Translations under genes and position numbers: made by a program
The notes under the pieces: generated by a model
Seen by the model: the letters and a program-made list of their open reading frames with translations, nothing else
Databases searched by the model: none
What the model was told of the DNA's origin: nothing
Shown: positions 14,668 through 22,405 of the stretch, piece by piece
Layout: each line of letters opens with the position of its first letter
Numbering within the stretch: the first letter of the stretch is position 1
From: JAIRTY01 sp050257395
Lineage (GTDB): Bacteria > Actinomycetota > Actinomycetes > Streptosporangiales > Streptosporangiaceae
Reading direction: 5' to 3'
NCBI GenBank assembly: GCA_050257395.1
Contig: JBLMWU010000234.1
Coordinates: 1-31,627 of the forward strand
Length of the DNA: 31,627 nt

Positions 14668-15484
14668 GGCTGGTCACCCCGTTCGTCAGGGTCCCGATGC
14701 CCTCGATGGTCACCGACACCTCGTCCCCGTCCGCCAGCGGCCCGATCCCCGCGGGCGTTCCCGTCAGCAGCACGTCGCCCGGCAGCAGCGTCATCACGCT
14801 GCTGGCGTAGGCGATCAGCGCGGGCACGTCGTGCAGCAGCTGCGACGTGCGGGCGTGCTGCCGGATCTCGCCGTTGACCAGCGTGGTCAGGTCCAGGTCG
14901 GCCGGGTCGAGCTCGGTCTCGATCCACGGGCCCAGCGGGCAGAAGGTGTCGAAACCCTTGGCCCTGGTCCACTGGCCGTCCCGTGCCTGCAGGTCGCGGG
15001 CGGTCACGTCGTTGGCGCACGTGTACCCGAAGATCACGCTGGCGGCCTGGGCGGCGGGCACGTCCCGGCACAGCCGCCCGATGATGACCGCCAGTTCGCC
15101 CTCGTAGTCCACCCGCTGGCTCAGCTTGACCGGGCGGCTGATCCGGTCGCCGGGGCCGCAGACGGCGGTGGACGGCTTGAGGAACAGCACGGGCTCCTCC
15201 GGCGGCGCGTCCCCGCCCATCTCGCGGACGTGGTCGGCGTAGTTCTTGCCGACCGCCACCACCTTGCTGGGCAGCACCGGCGCCAGCAGCCGCACCGCGG
15301 ACACCGGGTGGCTCGTCCCGGTGAAGCGGACGCTGCCCTGCCCGCCGCCGAAAGGGTGGCCCGCGAGCTCCGCGACCACCAGCTCGCCGGGCACGCCGTG
15401 CTCCCGGCGGGAACCGTTCTCCGTGGCCTCGCCGACCACGCCGTAGGCGACCTCGCCGTCAGCCGCGAACCTCGCGATGCGCAC
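14660..15484 (-). CDS. fumarylacetoacetate hydrolase (FAH)-family protein
   Basis: The 274-residue protein has an N-terminal domain (about 1-70) and the FAH catalytic fold from VVAVGKNYADHVREMG onward. Metal-binding acidic residues are recognisable in YEGELAVIIG (E-x-E) and NDVTARDLQ. The substrate-site lysine region KGFDTFCPLGPW and the closing motif LLTGTPAGIGPL are typical. FAH-family members act on 2-oxo or enol acids, for example as 2-hydroxyhepta-2,4-diene-1,7-dioate isomerases, acylpyruvases or oxaloacetate decarboxylases. The exact reaction cannot be assigned. The gene overlaps gltX by 8 bases. The same FAH-gltX pair is, to my knowledge, common in actinobacterial genomes, so the coupling is probably old. 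Confidence 0.92.
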   Translation of the reverse strand: MRIARFAADGEVAYGVVGEATENGSRREHGVPGELVVAELAGHPFGGGQGSVRFTGTSHPVSAVRLLAPVLPSKVVAVGKNYADHVREMGGDAPPEEPVLFLKPSTAVCGPGDRISRPVKLSQRVDYEGELAVIIGRLCRDVPAAQAASVIFGYTCANDVTARDLQARDGQWTRAKGFDTFCPLGPWIETELDPADLDLTTLVNGEIRQHARTSQLLHDVPALIAYASSVMTLLPGDVLLTGTPAGIGPLADGDEVSVTIEGIGTLTNGVTSRD

Positions 15485-15575
15485 GTCTCTTCTCCATGGT
15501 TCCGTCCCGCCCGGCCCCGGTGCCGGGCGGCTCAGGAGCGTGGGCTGCCCTGGCCGAGCCTACTGACCCGCACCC

Positions 15576-15821
15576 CTACTGGAGGTAGCCCTCCACCTCG
15601 GTGGCCGGCCGCACGGCCGCCCCGCCGGGATCCTCGCCAGCGTCCCGCCGGGCCCGCCGCTGCCGCAGCAGGTCCCAGCACTGGTCGAGCGCTTCCTCGG
15701 CCGAGCGCAGCCGCGCCCGCTCCTCATCGCTGGACAGCTCCCCGGCGGCGACCTTCTGGCGCAGCTCGTGTTCGGTCTTGATGAGCTCGTCGATGTGGCC
15801 CATGATCTCCTTGTCGTCCAT
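15576..15821 (-). CDS. DUF2630-family small helical protein
   Basis: This 81-residue protein matches DUF2630, a short, charged, helical family common in actinobacteria. The recognisable core is IMGHIDELIKTEHELRQK, followed by EERARLRSAEEALDQCWDLL, which is likely to form a helical hairpin, and QRRARRDAGEDP, then a family-typical tail ending VEGYLQ. The ATG at 15821 fits. It lies between cimA and the FAH gene on the same strand, about 50 bases from cimA and 90 from the FAH gene. No molecular function is known. Confidence 0.88.
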   Translation of the reverse strand: MDDKEIMGHIDELIKTEHELRQKVAAGELSSDEERARLRSAEEALDQCWDLLRQRRARRDAGEDPGGAAVRPATEVEGYLQ

Positions 15822-15870
15822 AGCCCCACCCTAGGCCGGCGCTGACCAGGACATGCGCCTGCGGCCGGTC

Positions 15871-17457
15871 CTACATGTCCGGCTGGTAGCCCGCGCGCAG
15901 CAGGGCGTAGGTGACGGCCTCCTCCAGGGCGTGCCAGGACGCGGCGATGATGTTCTCGTCCACGCCGACCGTGCTCCAGGTGCTGTCGCCGCCGTCGCCC
16001 GACTCGATCAGCACCCTGGTGACCGCGCCGGTGCCGTGCGAGCCCTCCAGGATGCGGACCTTGTAGTCGGCCAGCTCCAGCCGCCCCAGCTCCGGGTAGA
16101 GCCGCCCCAGCGCCAGCCGCAGCGCGTTGTCCAGCGCGTTGACCGGGCCGTTGCCTTCCCCGGTGGCGACGATCCGCTCGCCCTTGGCGAGCAGCTTGAC
16201 GGTGGCCTCGCTCAGCACCTCGCCGCCCGGCCGGTGCTCGACGATCACCCGCCAGGACTCCACCCGGAAGTGGCGCAGCCGCTCACCCGCGAGCTCGTCC
16301 CGCAGCAGCAGCTCGAACGAGGCGTCCGCGGCCTCGAACGTGTACCCGCGCGCCTCGAGCTCCTTGACCTTGTCCACCACCCGGCCGGTGGTGGGCCGGT
16401 CCAGCTCGTAGCCGAGCTGCTTGCCCTTGATCTCCACCGACGCCCGGCCCGCCATGTCGGAGACCAGCATCCGCATGTCGTTGCCGACCAGCAGCGGGTC
16501 GATGTGCTGGTACAGCATCGGGTCGACCTTGACCGCCGAGGCGTGCAGCCCGGCCTTGTGGGCGAACGCGGAGTAGCCCACGTACGGCATGTGCGCGCCC
16601 AGGGTCACGTTGGTGACCTCGCTGATCGCGTGCGCGACCCGGCTCATCTCCGCCAGGCAGCCGGCCGGCAGCACCGGCTTGCCGGTCTTCAGCTCCAGGC
16701 CCGCCACCACGCTGAACAGGTTGGCGTTGCCTGCCCGCTCGCCGTAGCCGTTGGCGCAGCCCTGGACGTGGGTGGCCCCGGCCTCCACCGCGGTCAGGGT
16801 GTTGGCGACCGCGCAGGAGGTGTCGTCGTGGCAGTGGATGCCCAGCCGGGCGCCGGTGGCCGCCAGCACCGCGGACACCACGTCGCCCAGCTCGCCGGGC
16901 AGCATGCCGCCGTTGGTGTCACACAGCGCGACCAGGTCGGCGCCGGCTTCGGTGGCGGTGCGGACCACTTCCAGCGCGTAGTCCGGGTTGGCGCGGTACC
17001 CGTCGAAGAAGTGCTCGGCGTCCAGGAACACCCGCTGGCCCTCCGCCCGCAGGTGGGCCACGGTGTCGCGGATCATGGCCAGGTTCTCGGCCAGGGTGGT
17101 GCGCAGCGCCAGCTCGACGTGCCGGTCGTGGCTCTTGGCGACCAGGGTGACCACCGGGGCGCCGGACTCGCGCAGCGCGGCGACCTGCGGGTCGTCCGCT
17201 GCCACGGCGTCCGCGCGCCGGGTCGAGCCGAACGCCGCGAGCTGGGCGTGGGCCAGCTTGAGCTCGGTCCGGGCCCGCCGGAAGAACTCGGTGTCCTTGG
17301 GGATGGCCCCCGGCCAGCCGCCCTCGATGTAGCCGACGCCGAACTCGTCGAGGCGGCGCGCGATCGCGAGCTTGTCAGCGACCGTGAGGGAGAGCCCCTC
17401 CTGCTGGGCGCCGTCGCGCAGGGTGGTGTCGTAGACGTGGAACTCGTCGCCGGGCAT
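15871..17457 (-). CDS. cimA: (R)-citramalate synthase
   Basis: The 528-residue enzyme condenses acetyl-CoA with pyruvate to (R)-citramalate, the first step of a threonine-independent route to 2-oxobutyrate and isoleucine. The HMGL-like TIM barrel begins with YDTTLRDGAQQEG (R14, D15), and the metal-binding H-x-H is H208/H210 in GIHCHDD. NGYGERAGNANL closes the barrel. The C-terminal region (about 405-520, VIVEHRPGGEVLSEATVKLL to ILEGSHGTGAVTRVLIES) is the LeuA-type allosteric dimer domain, where isoleucine feedback acts in the family. The pattern YIEGGWPGAIPKDTEFF is characteristic of CimA rather than LeuA. The ATG at 17457 is chosen because homology starts there; the ribosome-binding site is weak. 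An attenuator with an Ile-rich leader peptide lies upstream (17512-17621). Confidence 0.95.
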   Translation of the reverse strand: MPGDEFHVYDTTLRDGAQQEGLSLTVADKLAIARRLDEFGVGYIEGGWPGAIPKDTEFFRRARTELKLAHAQLAAFGSTRRADAVAADDPQVAALRESGAPVVTLVAKSHDRHVELALRTTLAENLAMIRDTVAHLRAEGQRVFLDAEHFFDGYRANPDYALEVVRTATEAGADLVALCDTNGGMLPGELGDVVSAVLAATGARLGIHCHDDTSCAVANTLTAVEAGATHVQGCANGYGERAGNANLFSVVAGLELKTGKPVLPAGCLAEMSRVAHAISEVTNVTLGAHMPYVGYSAFAHKAGLHASAVKVDPMLYQHIDPLLVGNDMRMLVSDMAGRASVEIKGKQLGYELDRPTTGRVVDKVKELEARGYTFEAADASFELLLRDELAGERLRHFRVESWRVIVEHRPGGEVLSEATVKLLAKGERIVATGEGNGPVNALDNALRLALGRLYPELGRLELADYKVRILEGSHGTGAVTRVLIESGDGGDSTWSTVGVDENIIAASWHALEEAVTYALLRAGYQPDM

Positions 17458-17511
17458 CGTCTGGTCCGTTTCTGTGCTGTGGGATATCCGGTCCGCCAGG
17501 AATCCGCCGCC

Positions 17512-17547
17512 ACAAAGCAAAAGACCCCTCGCGGATGCGAGAGGTCT
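17512..17547 (-). terminator. attenuator terminator upstream of cimA
   Basis: Minus-strand arms AGACCTCTCGC and GCGAGGGGTCT (one G-U pair) surround the loop ATCC and are followed by TTTTGCTTTG. It is a classic intrinsic terminator placed 65 bases before the cimA start and after the leader peptide, where it would stop transcription before the gene. A possible antiterminator pairs CTAGCGGA (just at and after the leader stop) with TCCGCGAG (terminator loop and 3' arm) with one mismatch. Confidence 0.88.
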
Positions 17548-17592
17548 GCGCGTCGGCGGGTGCGGTTGTCTGTCCGCTAGGTGCCGACGCGC
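17548..17592 (-). promoter_or_regulatory. leader hairpin of the cimA attenuator
   Basis: GCGCGTCGGC, inside the leader-peptide codons that follow the Ile triplet, pairs perfectly over 10 bp with GCCGACGCGC, which directly abuts the terminator's 5' arm. A ribosome waiting at the Ile codons would cover the first arm, while one that finishes translation would let the hairpin form. This is the layout expected of ribosome-mediated attenuation. Confidence 0.75.
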
Positions 17593-17621
17593 CTGCCGAT
17601 AATGATCCGGCCGGACGTCAT
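17577..17621 (-). CDS. cimA leader peptide with three consecutive Ile codons
   Basis: A 14-residue frame, MTSGRIIIGRRVGT, runs from the ATG at 17621 to a TAG. Its codons 6-8 are ATC ATT ATC. This is the hallmark of a leader peptide that senses charged tRNA-Ile. It lies just upstream of a hairpin and a terminator before cimA, which makes an isoleucine precursor. The likely -10 element (TGTAAC, 17636-17631) is so close to the ATG that the RNA probably has little or no 5' leader before the start codon. No downstream homology is expected for such a peptide. Confidence 0.85.
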   Translation of the reverse strand: MTSGRIIIGRRVGT

Positions 17622-17630
17622 GGCCCCAGT

Positions 17631-17636
17631 GTTACA
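17631..17636 (-). promoter_or_regulatory. probable -10 element of the cimA leader transcript
   Basis: TGTAAC on the minus strand lies 9 bases before the leader ATG. A transcription start 6-8 bases downstream would fall within a few bases of the ATG, as in leaderless actinobacterial mRNAs. A -35 element is not clear; TTCGCA about 15 bases upstream is the best candidate. Confidence 0.45.
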
Positions 17637-17714
17637 CATGATCACCACTGCTGCGAACCCAGCCAGCCTGGCGACCGCTCCCGGACCAGCGGGCGTGCTG
17701 TTAGGTTCGGCAGG

Positions 17715-18227
17715 GTGAGCGAGCCGATCCCTGCCCGGCCCTACATGCCGGGCTACGGGACGCTGCCCGCCGATGAGGGGCAGGGTCTGCTGCCCTGGTC
17801 GTGGGCGGAGGAGCGGCTGACCCGGTCGCACGACTTCTGGCTGTCGACCGTGACCCCGGACGGGGCGCCGCACCTCATGCCCGTGTGGGCGGTGTGGTTC
17901 CGCAGCATGCTGTGGTTCAGCAGCGCGAACGGCTCGCGCAAGGCGCGCAACCTGACAGCGGAACCCCGCTGCAGCCTGGCCACGGACAATCCGCTGGAAC
18001 CGGTGGTGGTGCACGGCCAGGCTGCGCGGGTCACCGGCCAGGAGGACCTGGCGGCCATGCTGGCGGCCGAGAACACCAAGTACGGGACCTCTTACGGGCT
18101 GGACATGGTCGACCCGGCCTCCAACAGCGTCTTCGCCCTGACCCCGGAATGGGTCTTCGCCCTGGACTCCCGCAACTTCGCCGGCTCCCCGACCCGCTTC
18201 ACCTTCGCGCCCCGCCCGGCTGACTAG
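17715..18227 (+). CDS. pyridoxamine 5'-phosphate oxidase-fold (flavin/F420-binding) protein
   Basis: The 170-residue protein has the split-barrel fold of PNPOx-like enzymes. The signature strand pair is HDFWLSTVTPDGAPHLMPVWAV, followed by LWFSSANGSRKARNL (the cofactor-phosphate loop) and PVVVHGQAARVT. Relatives in actinobacteria use FMN or F420 to reduce varied substrates; true pyridoxamine oxidase activity is unlikely at this divergence. The GTG at 17715 follows GGCAGG and begins where the family does. It is divergent from the cimA leader (94 bases between starts) and overlaps the oppositely directed methyltransferase gene by 4 bases at the 3' end. Substrate unknown. Confidence 0.85.
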   Translation: MSEPIPARPYMPGYGTLPADEGQGLLPWSWAEERLTRSHDFWLSTVTPDGAPHLMPVWAVWFRSMLWFSSANGSRKARNLTAEPRCSLATDNPLEPVVVHGQAARVTGQEDLAAMLAAENTKYGTSYGLDMVDPASNSVFALTPEWVFALDSRNFAGSPTRFTFAPRPAD

Positions 18228-18814
18228 ACCCGTCTGATCGTCGCGAGCCAGGCAGGTGCGCCGTCGTCGTGGAATCTCGTCTGCACCCGGTCGGGCTCGA
18301 CGGCGGCGACATGCCAGCCGCTGCCGGGGCCGAACGCCATGCTCAGCTCCTCCTGGCTGACGGGGTGCGGGCCGGTGCCGGGACCGACGTCGCTGAAGCA
18401 CAGCACGTACAGGGTGCCGCCGGGCGCGGTCACCGACGCCAGGCTCGCCACGTATCGCGGCCGCTCGCCAGCGTCGAAGGTGTGGAACAGCCCGCAGTCC
18501 AGCACCGTCTCAAAGCTGCGCCCCAGCCGCTCCAGCCGGAGCGCGTCAGCCGCGGCGAACTCAGCCTCGATCCCGCGGCCGGCCGCCTTGTCCCGGGCGA
18601 TCCGCAGCGCCGTCTCAGCGACGTCAACGCCCAGCACCGGCAGTCCCAGCGAGGCGACGTGCAGAGCGTTCTCGCCGGTCCCGCAGCCCGCGTCGAGCAC
18701 CGCTCCGGTGAACCCGCCTGCGGACGCCAGCCGCACCACCGCCGGCTGCGGCTGGCCAACATCCCAGGGTGCCGGGCCGTTGCGGTACGACGCGTCCCAG
18801 GGCAGCCCGGTCAT
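18224..18814 (-). CDS. class I SAM-dependent methyltransferase
   Basis: This 196-residue protein has the SAM-binding motif I VLDAGCGTG (about residues 39-47), the acidic end of strand 2 (VLGVDVAETAL), and motif IV in TVLDCGLFHTF. The start MTGLPWDASYRNGPAPWD resembles thiopurine-methyltransferase-like proteins that act on small molecules. The ATG at 18814 is chosen because the family homology begins there; the frame stays open to an ATG at 18931 that would add 39 residues of unlike composition. The 3' end is convergent with the PPOX-fold gene. Substrate unknown. Confidence 0.87.
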   Translation of the reverse strand: MTGLPWDASYRNGPAPWDVGQPQPAVVRLASAGGFTGAVLDAGCGTGENALHVASLGLPVLGVDVAETALRIARDKAAGRGIEAEFAAADALRLERLGRSFETVLDCGLFHTFDAGERPRYVASLASVTAPGGTLYVLCFSDVGPGTGPHPVSQEELSMAFGPGSGWHVAAVEPDRVQTRFHDDGAPAWLATIRRV

Positions 18815-18914
18815 CTGTTCGTGACTGGTCGGGAGCCGGCCACTGAACGGATCGTCTGCGTGGTTCCCTGATCGCTCCGCCGTCTTCGTCACCCCCTGCG
18901 GCTGTCCGTGCCAC

Positions 18915-20705
18915 TCATCGTGGCACGCCATCGGCTGTCAGGGTGAGCACGCCGGGGTGGGCGGGGTCGTGCCGGATCCGGATGTCCACCGGGACCAGGC
19001 GGGTGGCGGTCGCCAGCGGCTCGCCGGTGCCGGTGTTGCGCATGAACCGGGGGTGGGCACCGCCGGAGAGCTGCAGCCGGATGCGGTGCCCGGCGCCGAA
19101 CCGGTGCGCGGTGGCGCTCATCGGCACGGTGATGTCCTGCCAGCCGCCGCCGGCGACGGCGCCCTCCGGGCCGCCGCCCCCGGTTTCGCCGTCCGCCTCA
19201 CCGCCCGGCGCGCCGTCCGCTGCGGCGGCCGTGCTCCCGCCCCCGAGCCGGAGCAGGCCGTCGCAGACGTTCCAGGAGCGGCCCCGCGGGTCCACGTCAC
19301 ACAGCCGCGCGAACACGTCGAAGTGCGGGCCGCTGCCGCTGACCCGCAGCCGGACGCTGACCGGGCCCATGACTTCCAGCGGCTCGCTGAGCACCGGGCC
19401 GGTGAAGGTGAGCACGTCCGATCGGGCCTCCAGCGCGCCGTTGCGCCGGGAGCCGTAGTTGCTGGCATCCATGCTGGGCCCGCCCACCGACGGCGTGGGC
19501 GCGGCCGGGTCGTAGCGGAAGGACGACACGGCCGCGGCCCCGGGCGGGTCAGCGGCCAGGGTGCCGTCGCCGTGCAGGTGCCACGACCGCGGCGCCGCGT
19601 GCGGCGGCGGCCAGTCCGGCAGGTCGCGCCATTCACCCGGCCCGCCGGTCTCGCTGACGTGCACCCGGACCGGCTGGGCCGGCAGGGCGCCGCGGTCGCC
19701 GGCCAGGTAGGCCCGCAGCCAGCGGAGCGCCTCGCCGAGCAGCACCGGCATGTCCTGGCTGAAGCCGGAGGTGTGGGTCCACGGGCCGACGACCAGCCGC
19801 ACCGGCCGGCCCGCCGCCCGCAGCCGCTGGTACTGGGCCAGGGTCTGGTCCAGGCACACGTCCCACCAGCCGGTCAGCAGGCTGGCCGGCGGGATCCGCT
19901 CCGCCGAGGCGGCGATGACGCGGCGGGACACCCAGAAGGGGTCGCCCGGTGCCGGGTGGGCCAGCCAGCGCTCCAGCCACGCCACCCGCTGGCCTGCCGC
20001 TGGCCGGTAGGCGTCGAGCAGCGGGAGCGTGCGCTCGGCCCGCCGGCGGTGGCGCAGCAGCCGGGCGATCGCGAGCGCGAAGTGGCCGGCGCCCCGGTGC
20101 ATCGACAGCATCCCGGCAGCGCCCACGAGGATGGGTTCCAGGGCGAGCGCGCCGCCGGGATACAGGAAGCCGTAGAAGTCGTCGGCGCTGACCTGGACGA
20201 TCATGGCGCCCAACTCGGGCGGCGGGTCCAGCGCCAGCGCCCACTGGGTGAAGCCCAGGTAGCTCGCGCCCACGGTACCCAGCGCGCCGCTGAACCAGTC
20301 CTGGCCGCGCAGCCAGGCCACGGCCGCCTGGCCGTCAGCCGCCTCCTGCACGAACGGCTCGAACTCGCCGCCGGAGCCGCCGGTGCCCCGGCAGCTCTGG
20401 ATGACGACGTGGAAGCCCTGCCCGGCGAACAGCGCGCCGTACACGTAGTCCCAGGGAAAGCCCCGGCCGTAGGGCGTGCGGACGAGCAGGGTGGGCGCCG
20501 GCCCGGCCAGCAGCGGCGCGTAGTGGTCGGTCAGCAGCGGGACACCGTCGCCGGCCGGGACCTCGGTCCCCCGTTCCACGGCGATGCCGCAGACCGGCGC
20601 GGGCAGTTCCCGCCGCGACAGCCGCAGGAACATCCGCACGTGCCGGGGCAGCCCGCCCGCGGCGGCCCGCCCGGCAGGTGCCCGTTCTCCCACCATGTCC
20701 TGCAT
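18915..20705 (-). CDS. CocE/NonD-family alpha/beta hydrolase
   Basis: The 596-residue enzyme belongs to the X-Pro dipeptidyl-peptidase/cocaine-esterase group. The catalytic triad is recognisable: S148 in GASYLGF, D282 in GWWD and H311 in GPWTH. The N-terminal half has the RTPYGRG and QSCRGTGGSGG motifs around the active site. The C-terminal part (about 385-590) is the jelly-roll domain, here with a low-complexity glycine/alanine insert (GGGSTAAAADGAPGGEADG). No signal peptide is seen, so it is probably cytoplasmic and acts on esters or amides of small molecules. The start at 20705 has GAGGG upstream. It is transcribed divergently from a TetR gene 110 bases away, which probably regulates it. 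Confidence 0.9.
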   Translation of the reverse strand: MQDMVGERAPAGRAAAGGLPRHVRMFLRLSRRELPAPVCGIAVERGTEVPAGDGVPLLTDHYAPLLAGPAPTLLVRTPYGRGFPWDYVYGALFAGQGFHVVIQSCRGTGGSGGEFEPFVQEAADGQAAVAWLRGQDWFSGALGTVGASYLGFTQWALALDPPPELGAMIVQVSADDFYGFLYPGGALALEPILVGAAGMLSMHRGAGHFALAIARLLRHRRRAERTLPLLDAYRPAAGQRVAWLERWLAHPAPGDPFWVSRRVIAASAERIPPASLLTGWWDVCLDQTLAQYQRLRAAGRPVRLVVGPWTHTSGFSQDMPVLLGEALRWLRAYLAGDRGALPAQPVRVHVSETGGPGEWRDLPDWPPPHAAPRSWHLHGDGTLAADPPGAAAVSSFRYDPAAPTPSVGGPSMDASNYGSRRNGALEARSDVLTFTGPVLSEPLEVMGPVSVRLRVSGSGPHFDVFARLCDVDPRGRSWNVCDGLLRLGGGSTAAAADGAPGGEADGETGGGGPEGAVAGGGWQDITVPMSATAHRFGAGHRIRLQLSGGAHPRFMRNTGTGEPLATATRLVPVDIRIRHDPAHPGVLTLTADGVPR

Positions 20706-20814
20706 GTGCCCTCACCCCGTCCCGTGCCGCAGTAGTTCGCATACGACGTTCGCAAATCGCCACTCTACTAGTTCGGGTACAGTGATCGCAAACGAGGCGG
20801 CTGGAGGGACAGCG
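20706..20814. promoter_or_regulatory. divergent promoter/operator region, hydrolase and TetR
   Basis: The 109 bases are AT-richer than the flanks. GTTCGCA occurs twice in direct orientation 13 bases apart (20735-20741, 20748-20754), and GATCGCA follows at 20784-20790. TACAGT (20778-20783) could be the -10 of the TetR gene. Repeats of this kind are candidates for the TetR operator. No perfect palindrome is seen. Confidence 0.4.
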
Positions 20815-21513
20815 ATGGCAACCGGCGAGCCGGCCACCAGCATCTGGCTGCGCCCGGAGCGTGCCGCGGTGGGCCGGCCGGCCCAGCGCAGCCGGGCGGA
20901 GATCACCGCCGCGGCCATCGCCATCGCCGACGCCGAAGGCCTGGACGCGGTGTCGATGCGGCGGGTGGCCGCCGAGCTCGGGACCGGCGCGGCCTCCCTG
21001 TACCGCTACGTCGAGAACCGCGACGAGCTGCTCGACCTAATGACCGACGCGGTTGGCGGCGAGCTGGCGTTCGCCGAGCCGGGCGAGGACTGGCTGGCCG
21101 GCCTCGTGGCCATGGGCGAGCAGATCCTGGCCGGCCTGCGCCGCCACCGCTGGCTGGTGAAGCTGGTCATCACCCGGCCGGTGCTCGGGCCGAACGGCCT
21201 GGCGGTGCTGCAGCACTTCCTCACCGTGCTGCGCGGCCACCCGGCGGACACCCTCACCAAGATGGAGGCGTTCGCCATGCTCAACGGCATGGCCGCGCAG
21301 TTCGCCCTGCACGAGCTGAGTGGCGGCTCAGCCGCCCAGCAGCGCAACGCCGACTACCTGCAGCACGCCCTGGCCTCAGGCGATTACCCGCGGCTGGCGG
21401 AGCTGCTGTCGCAGGGCCCGCCCGGCCCGGCCGGCCCGGTGGACCCCGCCGAGCGCTTCGGCGCCATCCTCGCCCGCGTCATGACCGGCCTGCTCGGCCC
21501 GGCACCCAGCTGA
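20815..21513 (+). CDS. TetR/AcrR-family regulator (TetR_C_1 type)
   Basis: This 232-residue repressor-type protein has an N-terminal DNA-binding domain: RSRAEITAAAIAIADAEGLD, then SMRRVAAELGTGAASLYRYVENRDELLDLM, with the helix-turn-helix at about residues 46-67. A C-terminal ligand-binding domain of the tetracycline-repressor type (TetR_C_1, about 90-225) follows. The ATG at 20815 is preceded by TGGAGGGA. It is divergent from the CocE-type hydrolase, and by family habit it probably represses that gene and itself until a small ligand binds. The ligand is unknown. Confidence 0.9.
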   Translation: MATGEPATSIWLRPERAAVGRPAQRSRAEITAAAIAIADAEGLDAVSMRRVAAELGTGAASLYRYVENRDELLDLMTDAVGGELAFAEPGEDWLAGLVAMGEQILAGLRRHRWLVKLVITRPVLGPNGLAVLQHFLTVLRGHPADTLTKMEAFAMLNGMAAQFALHELSGGSAAQQRNADYLQHALASGDYPRLAELLSQGPPGPAGPVDPAERFGAILARVMTGLLGPAPS

Positions 21514-21536
21514 CCGGGCCGCCGGATCGCCGCGCG

Positions 21537-21863
21537 TCAGGGTTTGGGGTCGGGCTCCTCTGCCACGGCGGCATAGCGGGCAGGGCCGACGGTGAGCACC
21601 GGGCCCACGTCCTCGAAGACCACCCGGAAGTCATCTCCCTCGGGCAGTTCGGCGAGGCTTCCGATCGCCGCCCCGTCCAGCCGGACTATTCCGGAGCCGA
21701 GGTACTCCACCCGCCCCGGCAGGGCGGCGCCGCGCCCGTCGGGGGCGAACGGCCCGCGCACCGGGCTGTCCGCCGCCGGGCTGCCGGGCGGCCAGGCCAG
21801 GCCCGCACCGGCCAGGTGCCGCGCCTCCGCTCGGGGCAGGTGCACAAGGTAACAGCGGCTCAT
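21537..21863 (-). CDS. hypothetical protein coupled to RsbW-like ATPase
   Basis: I do not recognise the family of this 108-residue protein. The start MSRCYLVHLPRAEARHLA and the central strand pair RVEYLGSGIVRLDGAAIGSL suggest a small beta-rich fold. There is no signal peptide or membrane helix. Its ATG overlaps the stop of the upstream ATPase gene by 4 bases (ATGA), so the two are almost certainly translated together. The ATPase may be its partner, and the pair faces an XRE/DUF397 operon. Confidence 0.72.
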   Translation of the reverse strand: MSRCYLVHLPRAEARHLAGAGLAWPPGSPAADSPVRGPFAPDGRGAALPGRVEYLGSGIVRLDGAAIGSLAELPEGDDFRVVFEDVGPVLTVGPARYAAVAEEPDPKP

Positions 21864-22273
21864 CCGAGCCTCATCTCAAAGGTGACTGTCCGGGCGGGGC
21901 TGTCGATGCCGGGGTCGCCAATGCGCACCGCGCCGGCAATGGACCTAACGATGACGAGCCCGCGGCCGTTACGGTCGCCGCCGGGCCGCGCCGCCCACGG
22001 GCCGCCCTCGTCCGTGACCCCGACCTGGAGCAAGCCCCCCGCGCGGGCCACCCGCACCGCGAACCGCCCGCCCGGCCTGCCGGAACGGCTGTGCAGGACG
22101 GCGTTTGCGGCGAGCTCGGACAGGCACAGAGCGGCGTCGCCGGCGGCCGGGCAGTCATCGAGGAGGCCGGCCAGGAAACGGCGGGCCCGGCCGACCTGAT
22201 CGGCCGTTCCCGGGAAGTCGCGGGCCCAGGTAATGCGGGCAATAGCGGGCGCGGGGGTCTGCGGGGGCGTCAC
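21860..22273 (-). CDS. RsbW-like ATP-binding (HATPase_c) regulatory protein
   Basis: The 137-residue protein is a GHKL-fold ATPase of the anti-sigma-factor type. The N-box is LCLSELAANAVLHS, the G1-box is VGVTDEGGPW, and the G2-box is NGRGLVIVRSIA. Actinobacteria have many such proteins, some sequestering sigma factors and others sitting in whiJ-type clusters with an XRE regulator and a DUF397 protein, as here. The GTG at 22273 is chosen because GGAGGAGGGA lies 8 bases upstream and homology begins nearby; the frame stays open to 22411, overlapping the divergent XRE gene. It is translationally coupled to the 108-residue protein. The partner protein is unknown. Confidence 0.85.
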   Translation of the reverse strand: MTPPQTPAPAIARITWARDFPGTADQVGRARRFLAGLLDDCPAAGDAALCLSELAANAVLHSRSGRPGGRFAVRVARAGGLLQVGVTDEGGPWAARPGGDRNGRGLVIVRSIAGAVRIGDPGIDSPARTVTFEMRLG

Positions 22274-22368
22274 CGGATTGTCCCTCCTCCGTATTCCGCT
22301 TCCCAGCGTCTTAGCCGCGGGATACGTTCGGAATGGATACAGGCCCGATGAATCCCCCGCACCCCCTC

Positions 22369-22405
22369 TGTAGAAGCCCGTCAGCCGCTGTAGAGGTGAT
22401 GTAGA
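22369..22405 (+). promoter_or_regulatory. three phased TGTAGA repeats before the XRE gene
   Basis: TGTAGA occurs at 22369-22374, 22389-22394 and 22400-22405, the last overlapping the ATG. Spacings of 20 and 11 bases place the copies on about the same face of the helix. The first two are longer matches (CTGTAGA). Such phased direct repeats suit cooperative binding by the XRE protein itself, giving autoregulation. The ribosome-binding site AGAGGTG overlaps the middle copy. Confidence 0.5.

Noticed and set aside
13612..14877. Long rightward frame opposite gltX
   Set aside because: It is the antisense of a certain synthetase gene; the translation is H/R/V-rich and has no domain.
15853..17580. 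575-codon rightward frame opposite cimA
   Set aside because: Antisense shadow of a certain enzyme gene, caused by high GC at third positions.
17577..18401. 274-codon leftward frame ending in the cimA leader peptide
   Set aside because: Only the last 14 codons after the ATG at 17621 form the leader; the rest is antisense to the PPOX-fold gene.
18957..20735. 592-codon rightward frame opposite the CocE-type hydrolase
   Set aside because: Same codon-bias shadow effect; no recognisable domain.
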